In this document: positions 42,771-52,376 of the stretch, piece by piece
Layout of the letters: each line of letters opens with the position of its first letter
How positions within the stretch are numbered: the first letter of the stretch is position 1
Origin: Bog-756 sp963813525
Lineage (GTDB): Bacteria; Actinomycetota; Acidimicrobiia; Acidimicrobiales; RAAP-2
Assembly (NCBI GenBank): GCA_963813525.1
Contig: CAWEZI010000003.1
Location: 248,001 to 312,000 of the forward strand
Direction: 5' to 3'
Length of the DNA: 64,000 nt
Notes under the pieces: model-generated
Told to the model about the DNA's origin: nothing
The model's database searches: none
Seen by the model: the letters and a program-made list of their open reading frames with translations, nothing else
Position numbers and translations under genes: made by a program

Positions 42771-44126
42771 TCAGGCCCTTCGGACGGAGATGACCATGGC
42801 CGGTCCGCCGGGAGCCGGGTTGGGCTGAGAGCGCCTGAAGCCGCACTGACCGGATGCGTGGCTGGCCCGGTTGGGTCGCCCGTCCGAATCGGCGTACTGG
42901 ACGACCGGTTTGTCCCCGATGCAGTGCAGAGCGCGACGAACGACGTTGGATACGACCTGGGACCCGTCATCATCGGCCAGGTTCGAGCGCACGTAATAGA
43001 GACTGCCGTGCACCTTGTTACGCAGCGCTCCGAACCAGCAGGTCCGCAGATCGGTGATCTTGAGACTGCCGCCGATCGTGTCGTCCTCGTAGGCGCTGGA
43101 GACCCGGGCCCGGATGGACGAGAAGACACCGGAAGTGGGGACTGCGCAGGACAAGCCGCCCCCTCCGTGCACCTGTCGAATATTTTCTTTGATGCGGCTG
43201 TCGTAGACGTCCACCCCGCGCGCCCACGAAGCCAGCAACGAGCCGCCAACGGTGTCTCGGACCCGCAGTTTGCCCCCCGTCGCCGCGTTGGGATCGTCCG
43301 TGCACGGCGCGTACTTCGGTTCGCAACCCATCAGCAGAGTGGCTCCCTTGTACACCATGACGTTGCCTTTCACCCACAGTCGGGATCGACCGGAACCGGA
43401 AACGTCGTTGCGGGCATAGGTGGCATTCACCGCCGACCCGGGCGGCAGGACCAGATTCCCGTTGATCCGGGTGGGTCCCCCGTCGACGATGCAGTAGCCC
43501 TTGACGATGACCGTCCCCGGGTAGTGCCCGGCCAGCACTCCCGGTGTGGTCAGCGTGCCCGAACACGTGCGGCGCCTCCCGGTTTTCTTTTCGGCCAAAC
43601 TCTTCGCCGTCTTGTCGGCCAAACTCTTCGCCGTCTTGTTCGCCGCCTTTTTGTCGGTCTTGTTGGCCGCCTTCTTGGCCGTCTTGTCGGCCGTCCTCCT
43701 CCTCTTGTTGGCGGCTGCGATCGGGCCTGAGCGCGCTTTGGTCGTGGCTGTGGTCGCCCTCCCTGCTGTTCTCATCGGCGCCGCCGTACCCGGATCCCTG
43801 GGCGCTGCCGGGCCGGGTCGGGTGACTGACTGCCCACGGGTCCTCACGGCGTGGGGGGGGCGGGAGGAATCGGCGGACGGATGGTTGCCTCCGTACGAGG
43901 CCGAAGCGTGGCGGACGAGGCGGGAACGATGGACCAACCGGGCGACCGGACGGCTCGCCTGAGCGCCGGGCACGGTGTCGATCACAATCGAGTCCTTCCG
44001 TTGTGATCGGTCCATCCCAGCCGGCTTGGGCCGCGCCCGGGGGCTGGCACCGGCAGGGACGACCTGGACGAGACCTATCACCAGAAGCCCGGCCAGCACC
44101 GTTCCGGTGGCCGCCGTCGCCGTCAT
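42771..44126 (-). CDS. Secreted protein with Lys/Ala repeats
   Basis: A 451-residue protein from ATG 44126 (MTATAATGTVLAGLLVIGLVQVVPAG signal peptide). A basic, low-complexity region runs to about residue 185, ending in histone-H1-like repeats (DKTAKKAANK, KTAKSLAD); the latter 8-residue unit is repeated at the DNA level (24-bp units near 43591-43639). The C-terminal domain (about 190-450) has GTVIVKGYCIVDGGPTRINGNLVLPPGSAV and repeated short beta-strands like a right-handed beta-helix. It is secreted, very basic and of unknown function; binding to DNA or acidic polymers is an inference. Confidence 0.65.
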   Translation of the reverse strand: MTATAATGTVLAGLLVIGLVQVVPAGASPRARPKPAGMDRSQRKDSIVIDTVPGAQASRPVARLVHRSRLVRHASASYGGNHPSADSSRPPHAVRTRGQSVTRPGPAAPRDPGTAAPMRTAGRATTATTKARSGPIAAANKRRRTADKTAKKAANKTDKKAANKTAKSLADKTAKSLAEKKTGRRRTCSGTLTTPGVLAGHYPGTVIVKGYCIVDGGPTRINGNLVLPPGSAVNATYARNDVSGSGRSRLWVKGNVMVYKGATLLMGCEPKYAPCTDDPNAATGGKLRVRDTVGGSLLASWARGVDVYDSRIKENIRQVHGGGGLSCAVPTSGVFSSIRARVSSAYEDDTIGGSLKITDLRTCWFGALRNKVHGSLYYVRSNLADDDGSQVVSNVVRRALHCIGDKPVVQYADSDGRPNRASHASGQCGFRRSQPNPAPGGPAMVISVRRA

Positions 44127-44504
44127 CGACACTCTGCGTGGACCATGGCACACCGGGCCAGGGCTTCGCTTTTGGCGCGGGAGGGTCGACCATGGGGGGA
44201 ACTCTGACCCGAATGACTTCCGTGGCACAACAATGTCCTATCCGCCGCCCTGCCCGCCGCCTGTCCAGTCGGGGCCCCAGCCCGGACTCCGATCCGCCTG
44301 GTTGCAACCGTAAGTCGCCATCAATGGGGGATTCAAGTTTGAGTGTTGCCATTCGGTTAACTCTGTCGATGAAACCGTTGTGAGAACAGATAGCTGATCC
44401 CTCCGATCGCCGTTGCCGGAATAAGTCGGCGCTGTCGGAAGGCCGATCTCACACAGTCGTAGTGACCAAACCCGCTGATGCACGACGGCTTCGACGGACA
44501 GGCC
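44127..44504. other. Gene-free gap
   Basis: 378 bases between the secreted-protein start and the ABC-2 permease stop. A relatively AT-rich patch near 44325-44400 is the only distinctive feature; I found no gene, RNA or terminator I can support. Confidence 0.4.
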
Positions 44505-45377
44505 TCAGGGAAGGACCAACCGGGCCAGACGTCGGGCGGTGGCGGTCAGACCGACGGTCCCCATGACCATCAGATAGGCGGCGTGACCGAGCAGGGCCCA
44601 GCCGAAGATCCCGAGGTCGAAACCGCGCAACAGGGCCACCCCCTGGTAGAGCGGCGTACAACGGACCACCGCCTGGAGCCAACCCGGGTAGACGGTGATC
44701 GGGTAGAACGTGGCCGAAAAGAGGAACAGCGGGATGATGGCCAGAGAGACAAGATCGAAGTCCTGCCAGCTCCGCATGTACGTGGTCCCGGCCATCCCCG
44801 CTCCGGCGAAGGCATAGCTGATGAGCAGCGCACCGGGCCAGCACAGGACCGCCCACGGCGAGAACACGTAGCCGAGGGCGGCCATCACCACCATGAACGC
44901 TCCTGAATAGAGGCCCGCCCGCATCAGCGCCCACGACAGTTCGCCCAGGGCGACGTCGCCCACACCGAGTGGCGTCGACAGGATGGCCTCGTAGGTCTTG
45001 GCGATCTTGAGCTTGAAGAAGATGTTGAATGTGGAATCGAACATGGCGCCGTTCATCGCCGACGACGCCAGCAGTCCGGGGGCCACGAAGGCGGTGTAAG
45101 GCACGATCACGCCGTTGATGTCGAGCGGGCCCACCAGGGTGTTGAGACCGATCCCGATGGACAACAGATAGAAGAAGGGCTCGAAGAATCCCGAGACCAG
45201 CAGGATCCAGCCGCGCCGGTAGACCATGACGTTGCGCTCGAAGATGTGTCGGAACCGCCGGCTGCCGAACACAGCTCGCGGCGTGATGCGCAAGGCGGAC
45301 GCCACCACCGGCAGCCGTCCCTGGTTCACGGCCACCTCGACGCCCCCTTCCTCGTTGAGTCCAGGATGGAAGCTCAC
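44505..45377 (-). CDS. ABC-2 type permease (exporter), second subunit
   Basis: A 290-residue integral membrane protein with about six hydrophobic helices. SLAIIPLFLFSATFYPITVYPGWLQAVVRCTPLYQGVALLRG is the typical ABC-2 C-terminal segment. I use the GTG at 45377, which overlaps the upstream stop (GTGA). It forms a heterodimeric DrrBC/NodJ-type permease with the next gene upstream, served by the ATPase. The substrate (drug, lipid or polysaccharide) is not predictable. Confidence 0.85.
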   Translation of the reverse strand: MSFHPGLNEEGGVEVAVNQGRLPVVASALRITPRAVFGSRRFRHIFERNVMVYRRGWILLVSGFFEPFFYLLSIGIGLNTLVGPLDINGVIVPYTAFVAPGLLASSAMNGAMFDSTFNIFFKLKIAKTYEAILSTPLGVGDVALGELSWALMRAGLYSGAFMVVMAALGYVFSPWAVLCWPGALLISYAFAGAGMAGTTYMRSWQDFDLVSLAIIPLFLFSATFYPITVYPGWLQAVVRCTPLYQGVALLRGFDLGIFGWALLGHAAYLMVMGTVGLTATARRLARLVLP

Positions 45378-46195
45378 AGGACCAACCGACCGGCGAATGT
45401 GCGGCGGGCCCACAGAAAACCGATGGCGGTAAGACCCACCAGGTAGGCAGCGTCACCCAAGCCCCCTGCCACCGTGAGGGTTCCCAACACCAGGCCTCGG
45501 CACAGGTCCACCCCGTGGAAGAGAGGGGTGGCGTAAGCGACCGGCTGGAGCCACCCGGGCAGCTGGCTGACCGGGAAGAACGTCCCCGAAAACAGGAAGA
45601 GGGGTATGAGCACGAAGCGGTACACGGTGGTGAAGGCCAGGTCCTTCTGCTGGGTGGCGGCGAAGGCGGCCAGGGGCGCCGAAAAGGCGGTTCCGGTGAT
45701 GACGGCAGCCGGCAAGGCCAGCACGGCCAGGGGCGAGGAGACGACGCCGAAGGCGGCGATCACCGTCAGGTAGGCGGTGGAGACGATAGCCACCCGGGTG
45801 GCCATCCAACCCAGGTGCCCGATGAGGACGTCATCGACCCGCAGGGGCGTAGCCAGCATGGCGAAGTAGGTCCGGATCCACTTGATGGCACCCATCACCG
45901 GGTACATCGCATCGTTCGCCCCGATCTGCATGGCGGTGGCCGCCAGCAGACCGGGGGCGATGTAATCGAGATAGGACACGCCCCCCACGGTGTGGACGTG
46001 CTTGTCCACCAGCGATCCGAGACCCAGCCCCATCCCCGCCAGATAGAGAATCGGGTAGAGGAAGCTGGTGGTGACCGAGCTGCGCCACGTCTTCTTGTAC
46101 TGGTACGCCCAGTAGCGCAGGGCCCGCCACCAGAGGGGGCTGGCCCGATGAGCTGCCAACTCGCCGTCTGAAGGTCGGACGTCGGAAAGAGTCAC
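45374..46195 (-). CDS. ABC-2 type permease (exporter), first subunit
   Basis: A 273-residue homologue of the downstream permease: YRFVLIPLFLFSGTFFPVSQLPGWLQPVAYATPLFHGVDLCRGL mirrors its counterpart. Six hydrophobic helices, GTG start with GAGGAG upstream, 6 bp after the ATPase stop. The two permeases look like an ancient duplication and probably pair. Confidence 0.87.
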   Translation of the reverse strand: MTLSDVRPSDGELAAHRASPLWWRALRYWAYQYKKTWRSSVTTSFLYPILYLAGMGLGLGSLVDKHVHTVGGVSYLDYIAPGLLAATAMQIGANDAMYPVMGAIKWIRTYFAMLATPLRVDDVLIGHLGWMATRVAIVSTAYLTVIAAFGVVSSPLAVLALPAAVITGTAFSAPLAAFAATQQKDLAFTTVYRFVLIPLFLFSGTFFPVSQLPGWLQPVAYATPLFHGVDLCRGLVLGTLTVAGGLGDAAYLVGLTAIGFLWARRTFAGRLVL

Positions 46196-46201
46196 TGCTC
46201 C

Positions 46202-47173
46202 TCAATCGACCAGGGTGCGACCGGTCAGCCGCAGGAACACATCCTCGAGCGTCGACCGGCGGACCAGCGAGCTTTCCGGCGTAAATCCTCGCCGGTGGAC
46301 CGCGTCCAGTGTTGCATCCCCGTCGGCCGTGTAGAGGAGGAGGCGGTCGGGCAGCACTTCGACGCGGTCGGCCACGCCACCCAGTGCGGACGCCTGCTCT
46401 TCATGTTGACCGGCCTTGAAACGCAGCTCGACGACTTCCCGAGTCGAGTACTGCTCGATGAGCTGAGCCGGGGTGCCCTCGGCCGCGAAGCGTCCGTGAT
46501 CCATCACGACCAGGCGGTCGCACAGTTGCTCGGCCTCATCCATGTAGTGGGTAGTGATCACCTGGGTCACCCCTTCCTGCTTGAGCCGGTAGAGCCGGTC
46601 CCACAGGAGGTGGCGAGCCTGGGGGTCGAGTCCGGTGGTCGGCTCGTCGAGGATCAAGAGCTCGGGATCGGAGACGAGGGACCGGGCGATGGTCAGCCGG
46701 CGCTTCATTCCTCCCGACAGCGGCTCGACACGATCGTTGGCCCGGTCGGTCAGTTGGGCGAAGGCCAGCAGCCGGTCGGCCCGTTGGCGGATGACTTTGC
46801 GGGGGATGTCGAAGTAGCGGCCGTAGATCATCAGGTTGTCGAGGACCGTCAGGTCGAGATCGAGGGTGTCCTCTTGGGGGACCAATCCGATCCGGCTGCG
46901 GATGCGCGGTCCGTCGGTGGAGGGGTCCAGACCGAGTACCCGCAGCGTGCCGTGGCTGACAGGGGACATGCAGGCGATCATGCGCATGGTCGAGGTCTTG
47001 CCCGCTCCGTTCGGACCCAAAAAGCCGAATGACTGGCCACGGGCGATCTCGAAGTCGATGGCGTCGACGGCCACGAAGTCGTCGAACCGTTTGGTAAGGC
47101 CGCGCGCCACGACCAGTGGCTCCGGTCCATCGGCCACCGGTGGCGCGTCAGAAGAAGAGGAGGGAGTGCGCAA
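46202..47173 (-). CDS. ABC transporter ATP-binding protein (drug/lipid exporter type)
   Basis: A 323-residue ATPase. Walker A GPNGAGKTSTMR, Q-loop VPQEDTLDLDLTV, signature LSGGMKRRLTIARSLVSDPELLILDEPTTGLDP and the H-loop THYMDEAEQLCD are intact. The C-terminal extension (HEEQASALGGVADRVEVLPDRLLLY) is the DrrA/NodI regulatory domain. The TTG at 47173 is the likely start, 8 nt after TAGCGT; a GTG at codon 13 is an alternative. It energises the two ABC-2 permeases. Confidence 0.9.
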   Translation of the reverse strand: MRTPSSSSDAPPVADGPEPLVVARGLTKRFDDFVAVDAIDFEIARGQSFGFLGPNGAGKTSTMRMIACMSPVSHGTLRVLGLDPSTDGPRIRSRIGLVPQEDTLDLDLTVLDNLMIYGRYFDIPRKVIRQRADRLLAFAQLTDRANDRVEPLSGGMKRRLTIARSLVSDPELLILDEPTTGLDPQARHLLWDRLYRLKQEGVTQVITTHYMDEAEQLCDRLVVMDHGRFAAEGTPAQLIEQYSTREVVELRFKAGQHEEQASALGGVADRVEVLPDRLLLYTADGDATLDAVHRRGFTPESSLVRRSTLEDVFLRLTGRTLVD

Positions 47174-47287
47174 CGTCGCCCACGCTACCGCCGGCTCTGG
47201 TCACTCCGTCCCCACGGCCGACGTCACCCCAACCTGGGAACGGACGGACCCACTGCGGTCACATGTGTGAACGGGCCGCGCCGAGGC

Positions 47288-47293
47288 TACCGT
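47288..47293 (+). promoter_or_regulatory. -10 hexamer of the GH4 gene
   Basis: TACCGT ends 7 nt before the GTG at 47301. Confidence 0.5.
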
Positions 47294-47300
47294 TCAGGAC

Positions 47301-48689
47301 GTGAGAACACCGCGGATCACCGTCATCGGAGGCGGAAGCACCCACTGGACGCCACAGCTCCTCATCGATTTCGCCAACACCGAATCGCTGCAGGAGGTCA
47401 CCGTGACCCTGATGGACGTTGATCCCGCCTCCCTGCCGCTCATGGTGGACGTGGCCGAGCACATCGCCAAGGTACGGGGCATCGGCCTGTCCGTGCGCAC
47501 CACCACCGAGCTCGGCGAGGCACTGGACGGCGCTGACATCGTGATCATCGCCCTGTCGGTGGGCGGATTCGAGAGCATGCGTCACGACCTGGAGATACCT
47601 GCCCGTTACGGCGTCCGCCAACCCGTCGGCGACACCGTCGGGCCCGGCGGCATCGCCCGCGCCCTGCGGAGCGTGCCCGTGGTGGCCGATGTGGCACAGG
47701 CCATGGAACGTCACTGTCCTACGGCACTTCTCATCAACGTGAGCAATCCGCTCACCGCCCTGTGCCGGGCTGCCGGACGTGTGTCGGGGGTCAGGGTGGT
47801 GGGGCTGTGCAACGAGCTGGTAGGTCTCAAATTCTCGCTCAGCCTCCTGTTCGACGCGCCGATGCACGAGGTAGACCCGGTGTCGGCCGGTGTCAACCAT
47901 CTCCCCCTGGTCACCGAGCTGCGTATCAGCGGGACCGACGGGTTCGACCGGCTCCGGTCGGTCCTCGACGACCCGGGCAGTCACGGCGACGAGCCCATCT
48001 GGATGGCTCCGGTCGAAAGCATGCACTGGCACAAGGTGTCGGAAGGGGTGGAGTGGACCAAAGCCGATGTGGTGGCTAACAACCGGCTCAAATTCGAGTT
48101 GTTTCGGCAATTCGGCGTCCTCCCCGGGGCATCGGACACCCACGTGGCCGAGTTCTTCCCCGGGTTCGTCACGCCCGCTTCGGATTTCGGCAGGGACTGG
48201 GGCGTCCATCACTACGGCCTGCGCGGGCACCGGGAGGACAAAGAGACGGACGATCGCCAAGTCACCGAGCTGCTGGCCGCCGAGGAGGTCTCGCCATTTC
48301 CCTCAGGGGAGCTGGTGGCCGAGCTCATCGCAGGGATTGTGGCCGGCGACGGCCGCGCCCTACCGATGAACCTTCCCAACCGCGGCCAGGTCGAGAACCT
48401 GCCGCATGACGTGGTGGTCGAGTGCATCGGGGTGACCGAGGCGTCCGGTGTTCGGGCGCGGGACACCGCGCGGGTCGAGTCGGTCCTGGCCGACGATCTC
48501 CAGCGGATCGTGGCCTCACAGGAGTTCACCGTCGAAGCAGCCCTGACCGGTGACCGCACCCGTGTCCTCGAGGCCATGCTCACCGACCGGCTGGCCGGCC
48601 ATCTTCCCTATGAGCACGTGGTGTCGATGACCGACGAGCTGTTGTCGGCGACGGCCCGCTGGCTTCCCCAGTTCGCCTCTCGTCCCTAG
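47301..48689 (+). CDS. Glycoside hydrolase family 4 protein
   Basis: A 462-residue NAD-dependent, metal-dependent glycosidase. The Rossmann motif VIGGGSTHWTPQLL, the catalytic/metal ligands Cys170 (GLCNE) and His200 (GVNHLP), NVSNPLTALC and PVGDTVGPGGIAR match GH4, where hydrolysis proceeds by oxidation-elimination. The CN pair instead of CH resembles the 6-phospho-glucosidase branch more than alpha-glucosidases, but substrate is not decidable. GTG start, leaderless. It is divergent from the exporter operon. No PTS genes are near. Confidence 0.9.
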   Translation: MRTPRITVIGGGSTHWTPQLLIDFANTESLQEVTVTLMDVDPASLPLMVDVAEHIAKVRGIGLSVRTTTELGEALDGADIVIIALSVGGFESMRHDLEIPARYGVRQPVGDTVGPGGIARALRSVPVVADVAQAMERHCPTALLINVSNPLTALCRAAGRVSGVRVVGLCNELVGLKFSLSLLFDAPMHEVDPVSAGVNHLPLVTELRISGTDGFDRLRSVLDDPGSHGDEPIWMAPVESMHWHKVSEGVEWTKADVVANNRLKFELFRQFGVLPGASDTHVAEFFPGFVTPASDFGRDWGVHHYGLRGHREDKETDDRQVTELLAAEEVSPFPSGELVAELIAGIVAGDGRALPMNLPNRGQVENLPHDVVVECIGVTEASGVRARDTARVESVLADDLQRIVASQEFTVEAALTGDRTRVLEAMLTDRLAGHLPYEHVVSMTDELLSATARWLPQFASRP

Positions 48690-48757
48690 TCGGCACCACG
48701 TCGGGCCGGATCAACAGGGCCGGGGCTCGCGCCGGGCGGATCAACCGGTCCCGGGGT

Positions 48758-50203
48758 TCAAAGGGGTGGCGGGGTGAAACCCGGGCCACCGGCGTCGAGG
48801 AGCTCGGCCCACCGCAGCAGCCGCCGGTCGGACAGATAGGGACCGATGACCTGGATGCCCACCGGCAGGCCTTGCGCCGTCAGACCGGTGGGCAGGGTGA
48901 CCACCGGCAGAAGCACCGAGCCGATGGCCCCGCACCATGCCATGGCGGCCAGATGGCTTACGGCCACGCCGTCGACATCCACCGTGCGTTCGGGGATCGG
49001 CCGGTCGATGTCGTGGGGGAACGCCGCCGTCGGCATCACCGGGGCCAGCACGACGTCGTAGCGCTCGAAGAGCGAGGCCCACGCCGCCCGTTGCCTCTGT
49101 CGGCGCCCGTTGGCCAGCGCCCAGGTGCGGTAGCGGCTGGTCAGGGCCCGCACCCAGGCCAGCCCCGGGTCGTCGCCCGGGGCATCGAGGGCGGCGAAGG
49201 CGTCGAAGGCGTCATCCGGGAGGCCCATGCCGATGATGGGGAGTACGAGGTCCTGCCAACTGCGGAAGCCGTCGGCCAGGGGAACCGGAAGGTCCACCGG
49301 GTCGACCCGAGCACCCTCTCCGGTGATGCGGGTCACAAAGGCGTCCATATGGGACCGGACGTGGCGGGCCAGAGGCACCACGTCGCCCCCGTCGTCGAAC
49401 ACGGTGGCCACCCGCAGCGACCCGAGGCCCTCGACCGGCGGCCCCTCATCGAGCACCAGACGCCAACCGGCGGCGTCCTCCGGGACCGGGCCGGCGATGA
49501 CATCGAGAGCGAGACCGAGATCCCCGATGCTGCGGGCCAGGGGGCCGTTGGTGTTGACATCTGTCTCGATGAGGCTCCCGGGGGGACCGGGTATGTGGCC
49601 CCTGCTGGGCACCACTCCCCACGACGGCTTGAAGCCGTAGACGCCGTTGTAGTGGGCCGGATTCCGGATCGAACCTCCGATGTCACTACCCAGCTCGAGC
49701 GGGGTGAGACCGGCGGCCACGGCGGCGGCGGCGCCCCCTGACGAACCTCCGGCCGTGCGCGATGGGTCCCAGGGGTTGTTGGTCAGTCCGTAGACCTCGT
49801 TGAACGTCTGGAAATCACCGGCGTAGAGGGGGGTGTTGGTTTTGCCGAAGATGATTCCCCCCGCCGCCTTGATCCGGCCGACAGCCAGGGCGTCGGTGGT
49901 GGGCACGTAGTCCTTGAGCTCCGGAGCGCCGGACGTGGTGACCAGTCCTTCGGTTTCCCACACGTCCTTCACCGTCATGGGCAGCCCGTGGAGTCGACCG
50001 GTGGTCTCGCCCCGGGCTACGGCTGCGTCAGCGGCCCGGGCTGCCGCATAGGCCCGTTCGAGATCGAGGGCGACCACGGCGTTGATGCCCGGGTTGTGTC
50101 TATCGATCCGGGCCGTCAGGTGGTCGAGAACCTCGACGCTGGAGATGGCGCCGGCGCGCAGGCCACCAACCATTGCAGTGGCCGTGGCGACGTCGAGATC
50201 CAC
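48758..50203 (-). CDS. Amidase signature family enzyme
   Basis: A 481-residue amidase. The Ser-cisSer-Lys triad is visible: MTVKDVWETEG (Lys), GGSSGGAAAAVAAG and GSDIGGSIRNPAHYNGVYGFKPSWG. GTG start with TAACTT ending 6 nt upstream (leaderless). It hydrolyses an unspecified amide; the length fits stand-alone amidases rather than GatA. Confidence 0.9.
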   Translation of the reverse strand: MDLDVATATAMVGGLRAGAISSVEVLDHLTARIDRHNPGINAVVALDLERAYAAARAADAAVARGETTGRLHGLPMTVKDVWETEGLVTTSGAPELKDYVPTTDALAVGRIKAAGGIIFGKTNTPLYAGDFQTFNEVYGLTNNPWDPSRTAGGSSGGAAAAVAAGLTPLELGSDIGGSIRNPAHYNGVYGFKPSWGVVPSRGHIPGPPGSLIETDVNTNGPLARSIGDLGLALDVIAGPVPEDAAGWRLVLDEGPPVEGLGSLRVATVFDDGGDVVPLARHVRSHMDAFVTRITGEGARVDPVDLPVPLADGFRSWQDLVLPIIGMGLPDDAFDAFAALDAPGDDPGLAWVRALTSRYRTWALANGRRQRQRAAWASLFERYDVVLAPVMPTAAFPHDIDRPIPERTVDVDGVAVSHLAAMAWCGAIGSVLLPVVTLPTGLTAQGLPVGIQVIGPYLSDRRLLRWAELLDAGGPGFTPPPL

Positions 50204-50209
50204 CTTCAG

Positions 50210-50215
50210 AAGTTA
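50210..50215 (-). promoter_or_regulatory. -10 hexamer of the amidase gene
   Basis: TAACTT on the minus strand ends 6 nt before the GTG at 50203. Confidence 0.4.
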
Positions 50216-50299
50216 CTGCTTCGGCAGATGCTGCGTTCGGGAGATGCTCCGACCGGCTCGACGGTGGGTCGAAGACCCAGCCCACCGTCCAACGGGCAC

Positions 50300-50755
50300 T
50301 CATCCGAGGTAGGGAACCTCCGGAGGATCGAGGGGGTGGCGCGGACGCGGTGGAGGGGCCCAGGCGACAGGGGTGTACGGGGTCGGCTTTGGGTCCGCAT
50401 GCCGCGGGCGTCGTCCCAATACAGCGGCGATGGCCAGCAGGCCCACCGAGATGACGAGGATGGGAAAGGCGGCGGCGGCTCGATCGTCTGCCGCCGTCTG
50501 GCACTCCTGCACGAAAGCCACCCAGTCAGCGTGGGCGGCGGCATTTGTGGTTGAAGGCTCAGGTCCGGCACCGATGGTCACCGGATCGAAGAAGGCCACG
50601 ATGGCCGCCTCGGAACCGCGACCGGGCCCGCAGGTGCCGCCGGCTGCCGGCCTCGGCAGCCCTACCAACAAACCGGTGACGGCGAAGGCGGCGCCAAAGA
50701 GTCCGAGGCTGACCAGAACGATCCTCACCCACCACAGCGCGGATCCGGTCTTCAT
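50300..50755 (-). CDS. Small membrane protein of unknown function
   Basis: A 151-residue protein with two hydrophobic helices (about 6-30 and 98-116), a Cys on each side of the extracellular-type loop (GGTCGPGRGS and FVQECQTAADDR) and a Pro-rich tail. I start at the internal ATG 50755 since the longer frame (to 50836) lacks a supporting motif. No family recognised. Confidence 0.5.
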   Translation of the reverse strand: MKTGSALWWVRIVLVSLGLFGAAFAVTGLLVGLPRPAAGGTCGPGRGSEAAIVAFFDPVTIGAGPEPSTTNAAAHADWVAFVQECQTAADDRAAAAFPILVISVGLLAIAAVLGRRPRHADPKPTPYTPVAWAPPPRPRHPLDPPEVPYLG

Positions 50756-50916
50756 GCCCACTCGGTGTCGATCGGGGTACCCATCTGGCTTTACATGGTA
50801 GATGGCCGGACTGCCTACCAGTGTCGCGACCGACACCTGAGCTGGGCCCTGATCTCGGTCCTGACCTGGGCTCTGGCCCTCGGGGAAACCTATCGCCGTC
50901 GGCTCGACTTCGATGA

Positions 50917-51696
50917 CTAACTGTCCGTTCTGCGCAGGTTGAACCGAGCACCTGCCGGATCCGCTGCCCCGGCCAGCCGACCGTAGGGCGTGTCCCGGGC
51001 ACCCATCTCCACCGACCCACCCAGCGATTCGATGGTGGTCAGAGCGGCATCGACGTCATCCACCTCCCAGTAGACCGACCAGTGACCGGGCGCTCCCTCA
51101 GGGAGAAAGGAAACGGCGTCCATGATGCCGGCCATCTCGTCCTCCCCTTCGGGATTGCGCATGGTGGTGTAGCGAAATTCGTCGCTGTCACCAATCACGT
51201 TGGTCGTCCATCCGAAGACAGAGCTGTAGAACCCGACTGCGCCGGCATGGTCACGGGTCTGCAGCTCGAACCAGCTCGGTGCGCCCTTCTCGTTGAGGAC
51301 GGTGAAGCCGGGAAAGCTCTTCGCTTCCCAGGCACCCACGTCGGCACCGGTCGGGTCGATGAGCACGGCCTGAATCCCCAGATCACCGACGGGCATGGGC
51401 GGCGCGACGATCTGGGCGCCGGCGCCTTCCGCCAGCTCCACGGTCTTCGTGATATCGCCGGTGTCCAGGTAGATCTTCCACGTGTCGTTGGCCGCCATGT
51501 CGCCCATGTCGCCCATGCACCCGGCCACAGGAGCAGCCTCTCGGTTGAAGATGAAGTAGCCACCGAACGCGGGGTCCGGTTCCTCCGCCTCCCACCCGAA
51601 CAATTCGCCGTAGAAACGCCGGCTTCCGTCCACGTCGGAAGTCCAGAGGTCGGCCCAGCACGGTGATCCGACAGGCGCGTGGTTGCGAGTTGGCAT
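50917..51696 (-). CDS. Tandem VOC domain protein
   Basis: A 259-residue protein with two VOC domains: SPCWADLWTSDVDGSRRFYGELFGWE (domain one) and PSWFELQTRDHAGAVGFYSSVFGWTT (domain two), each with the paired beta-alpha-beta modules. It resembles the mycobacterial Rv0577-type group. AAAGGGGG precedes the ATG. Function unknown. Confidence 0.85.
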   Translation of the reverse strand: MPTRNHAPVGSPCWADLWTSDVDGSRRFYGELFGWEAEEPDPAFGGYFIFNREAAPVAGCMGDMGDMAANDTWKIYLDTGDITKTVELAEGAGAQIVAPPMPVGDLGIQAVLIDPTGADVGAWEAKSFPGFTVLNEKGAPSWFELQTRDHAGAVGFYSSVFGWTTNVIGDSDEFRYTTMRNPEGEDEMAGIMDAVSFLPEGAPGHWSVYWEVDDVDAALTTIESLGGSVEMGARDTPYGRLAGAADPAGARFNLRRTDS

Positions 51697-51775
51697 GGTC
51701 CCCCTTTCCGTTGCCAGTCAGTAAATCACGTCGAATGGGGTCGGGATCCGAAGTCGTCGGTCGAACCGCACTTCC

Positions 51776-52210
51776 TCAGGAAAGGTCCATCCCGTGGCGA
51801 CGCATCAGCTCAGCCTCGACGGCTCGGTCGGGAGGCTCAGCCGACGCCCACAATTGTTCGAGGTCGGCGAAGTAGGAGTCCAGGGCCGGGGCGTGGAAGA
51901 CCAACAAACGGGCCGGCCGGTTGCTGGTGTTGCCGAAGGTGTGCGCCTCACCCGCCTGCACCAGGACGAAAGTGCCTTCACCTCCGTCGAACATCTCGCC
52001 GGCCACGTGGAACTCCACGACGCCGGCTAGGACGAAGTAGGCCTCGTCGTTGCCGACGTGGCGGTGAGGCGGAGGCATGCGGCCGCCGGGCGGGAGCGAT
52101 CTCTCCATGAGGGAGAACCGCCCCTCCGTACTGGCACCGGTGGCCTTGAACCACATCTCACTGCCACGTGCCTGGCGGCGCTGGCCCTCGCCGTCAGCCC
52201 AACGGAGCAT
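51776..52210 (-). CDS. Cupin domain protein
   Basis: A 144-residue single-domain cupin. GGRMPPPHRHVGNDEAYFVLAGVVEFHVAGE holds the metal-binding His-x-His and Glu of motif 1, and VLVQAGEAHTFGNTSNRPARLLVF holds His of motif 2. GGAGGTG precedes the ATG. Function unknown; it could be a small oxygenase, isomerase or sensor. Confidence 0.85.
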   Translation of the reverse strand: MLRWADGEGQRRQARGSEMWFKATGASTEGRFSLMERSLPPGGRMPPPHRHVGNDEAYFVLAGVVEFHVAGEMFDGGEGTFVLVQAGEAHTFGNTSNRPARLLVFHAPALDSYFADLEQLWASAEPPDRAVEAELMRRHGMDLS

Positions 52211-52376
52211 GTGGCACCTCCGGTCTTCGCTCTGGGTGATCCGTTACAATCGCACCCGGCCCGCTCAGTCGGCTGGCGGCCGGTCCCGTTCCCGCTCCTA
52301 CAGGCCGACGTCCTAGTGGGGCGTACCGCCGATCATGCCGGCGGGCAGTGATACCGACATCGAAAGGAACGCCATC

